Part shown: in pieces, positions 31,668 to 32,313 of the stretch | Layout: the number at the start of each line of letters is the position of its first letter | Numbering within the stretch: the stretch's first letter is position 1 | DNA from: Kiritimatiellia bacterium | GTDB lineage: Bacteria > Verrucomicrobiota > Kiritimatiellia > RFP12 > UBA1067 | Length of the DNA stretch: 32,313 nt | Direction of reading: 5' to 3' | NCBI GenBank assembly: GCA_017525225.1 | Contig: JAFXTB010000170.1 | Coordinates: forward strand, 1 to 32,313 | Notes under the pieces: model-generated | What the model saw: the letters and a program-made list of their open reading frames with translations, nothing else | Databases searched by the model: none | What the model was told of the DNA's origin: nothing | Position numbers and translations under genes: made by a program

Positions 31668-31786
31668 GCCACTAACCACTAACGACTAGCCACTAGCCAC
31701 TAACGACTAGCCACTAGCCACTAACGACTAACCACCAACCACCAACTACCAACTACCAACTACCAACCAACCAACTAACCACTACC
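31668..31786 (+). repeat. Long array of 7-bp repeats
   Basis: About sixteen heptamers (GCCACTA, ACCACTA, ACGACTA, then drifting to ACCACCA and ACTACCA). Same family as the arrays between leuC and leuD and between pdxS and pdxT. It ends about 35 bases before the start of the next gene. Confidence 0.9.
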
Positions 31787-31805
31787 ACACCCGCCCCCGT
31801 TTTGG

Positions 31806-31811
31806 TATAAT
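31806..31811 (+). promoter_or_regulatory. -10 box of a near-leaderless transcript
   Basis: TATAAT lies nine bases before ATG 31821. The -35 position falls in the heptamer array and shows no match. No Shine-Dalgarno is visible. Confidence 0.4.
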
Positions 31812-31820
31812 TGACACGCA

Positions 31821-32183
31821 ATGTTGAAACAGTCGTTCAGGGATTTCATTTTTTCGCCCAACACGGGTGGAAGTGGAAAGGCTTCTTCCTACGTCCGTGC
31901 TTTGGACATGCTTGGTCCGATCCTTACGCGGCACTACCCGCACCCCATCATCAAAGGCACTATGTGGCGACGGTTCTATCGTACGCACGATTCGATTCCG
32001 AGGAACAGCCTGATCGCCCGTGCAATGAGCTGGACGAGCTATGTTGTGAAGTCGGGCAGCGGCACGGGAGAAATACTCGACAAGTGCGTCGAATATGGAC
32101 TGGCGTGTCCCGAGTTTGACCCTACGGCGGGTTTCTTCAAGACGATTATCTGGCGTGCACGGGCCAGGGACATCGTGAAATAA
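31821..32183 (+). pseudogene. Chimeric remnant: endonuclease-like N-terminus joined to Schlafen/AlbA_2-type C-terminus
   Basis: A 120-residue frame made of two unlike parts. Residues 1 to about 58 (FRDFIFSPNTGGSGKASSYV ... KGTMWRRFYRTHDS) look like the N-terminal helical domain of some restriction or HNH-type endonucleases. From about 60 (RNSLIARAM, GSGTGEILDKCVEYGL, PEFDPTAGFFKTIIWR) it matches the C-terminal end of AlbA_2/Schlafen ATP-binding proteins, which should be several hundred residues long. A deletion joining two neighbouring genes would explain it. It may still be expressed, since the frame is open and a -10 box lies before it, but neither parent function can be intact. Confidence 0.5.
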
Positions 32184-32199
32184 AGGACTGGCTGACTAC

Positions 32200-32313
32200 A
32201 TGACGACAAAGGCGACACTGGCCATTCTGGCCTTCTGCGCGACAGCAGGCGTACTCCACGCGGAAAACGAGGAAAGCACAAACGAAGAACTGCTCGCAAA
32301 GAAACCGGACAAG
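32200..32313 (+). CDS. Exported protein, N-terminal end (partial)
   Basis: ATG 32200 opens a frame that runs off the window after 38 codons. The start MTTKATLAILAFCATAGVLHA is a clear Sec signal peptide with an Ala-x-Ala-like cut site, followed by a charged stretch (ENEESTNEELLAKKPDK). AAAGGA lies upstream at a slightly long distance. The function cannot be told from this part. Confidence 0.6.
   Translation, partial: MTTKATLAILAFCATAGVLHAENEESTNEELLAKKPDK

Noticed and set aside
1-32313. tRNA or rRNA genes
   Set aside because: No cloverleaf with a TTCnA loop context and no rRNA-like stretch was seen on reading; a tRNA scan would be decisive.

Overview
The window reads as chromosome of a GC-rich, Gram-negative, probably anaerobic or gut-associated member of the PVC superphylum. 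Kiritimatiellota or Lentisphaerota is my best guess. The clues are a very long GreA of the chlamydial kind, a DksA-type zinc protein next to lspA, large secreted proteins with beta-helix/anchor-Q and GH99/WbsX-like domains, and many small hairpin repeats scattered through genes and gaps. No rRNA, tRNA or CRISPR array was seen. The taxon is inferred from gene content only.

Region 1 (1-7087, + strand, housekeeping). It opens with the tail of NAD+ synthetase. A complete leucine operon follows: promoter, leucine-rich leader peptide with an attenuator, leuA, leuC, leuD and leuB, then a LysE/RhtB exporter. After that come pdxS and pdxT (pyridoxal phosphate synthase). Several junctions hold 7-bp repeat arrays, and leuC and leuB each carry an in-frame hairpin insertion.

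Region 2 (about 7100-14300, visibly lower GC, accessory island). A small AT-hook/winged-helix protein is followed by an array of 22-bp direct repeats. Then, on the minus strand, come a decayed surface-protein end, a four-gene operon with membrane proteins and a zinc ribbon, a DUF3791/DUF3990/small-protein module, two PIN-toxin modules, and a DUF5678-like gene. A nearly identical 40-bp sequence directly follows the last stop codon of three of these modules, giving a cassette-like look.

Region 3 (14329-25692, - strand, housekeeping). A promoter of near-consensus form drives greA, a TraR/DksA-type gene, lspA, a short miaA and metH, which overlap or nearly touch. Downstream are a separately promoted secreted protein of 920 residues and a topoisomerase IV subunit B gene broken by a frameshift.

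Region 4 (25700-32313, + strand, exported proteins). A duplicated beta-helix surface protein, a GH99/WbsX-like secreted protein, a 21-residue lipoprotein, a repeat-filled gap, a chimeric remnant, and the start of another exported protein.

The most interesting items are the leucine attenuator outside the groups where such leaders are usually described, the hairpin repeats spliced in frame into two leu genes, the winged-helix/22-bp repeat locus, the 40-bp repeats that abut stop codons in the toxin island, and a MiaA that lacks its tRNA-binding insertion domain.
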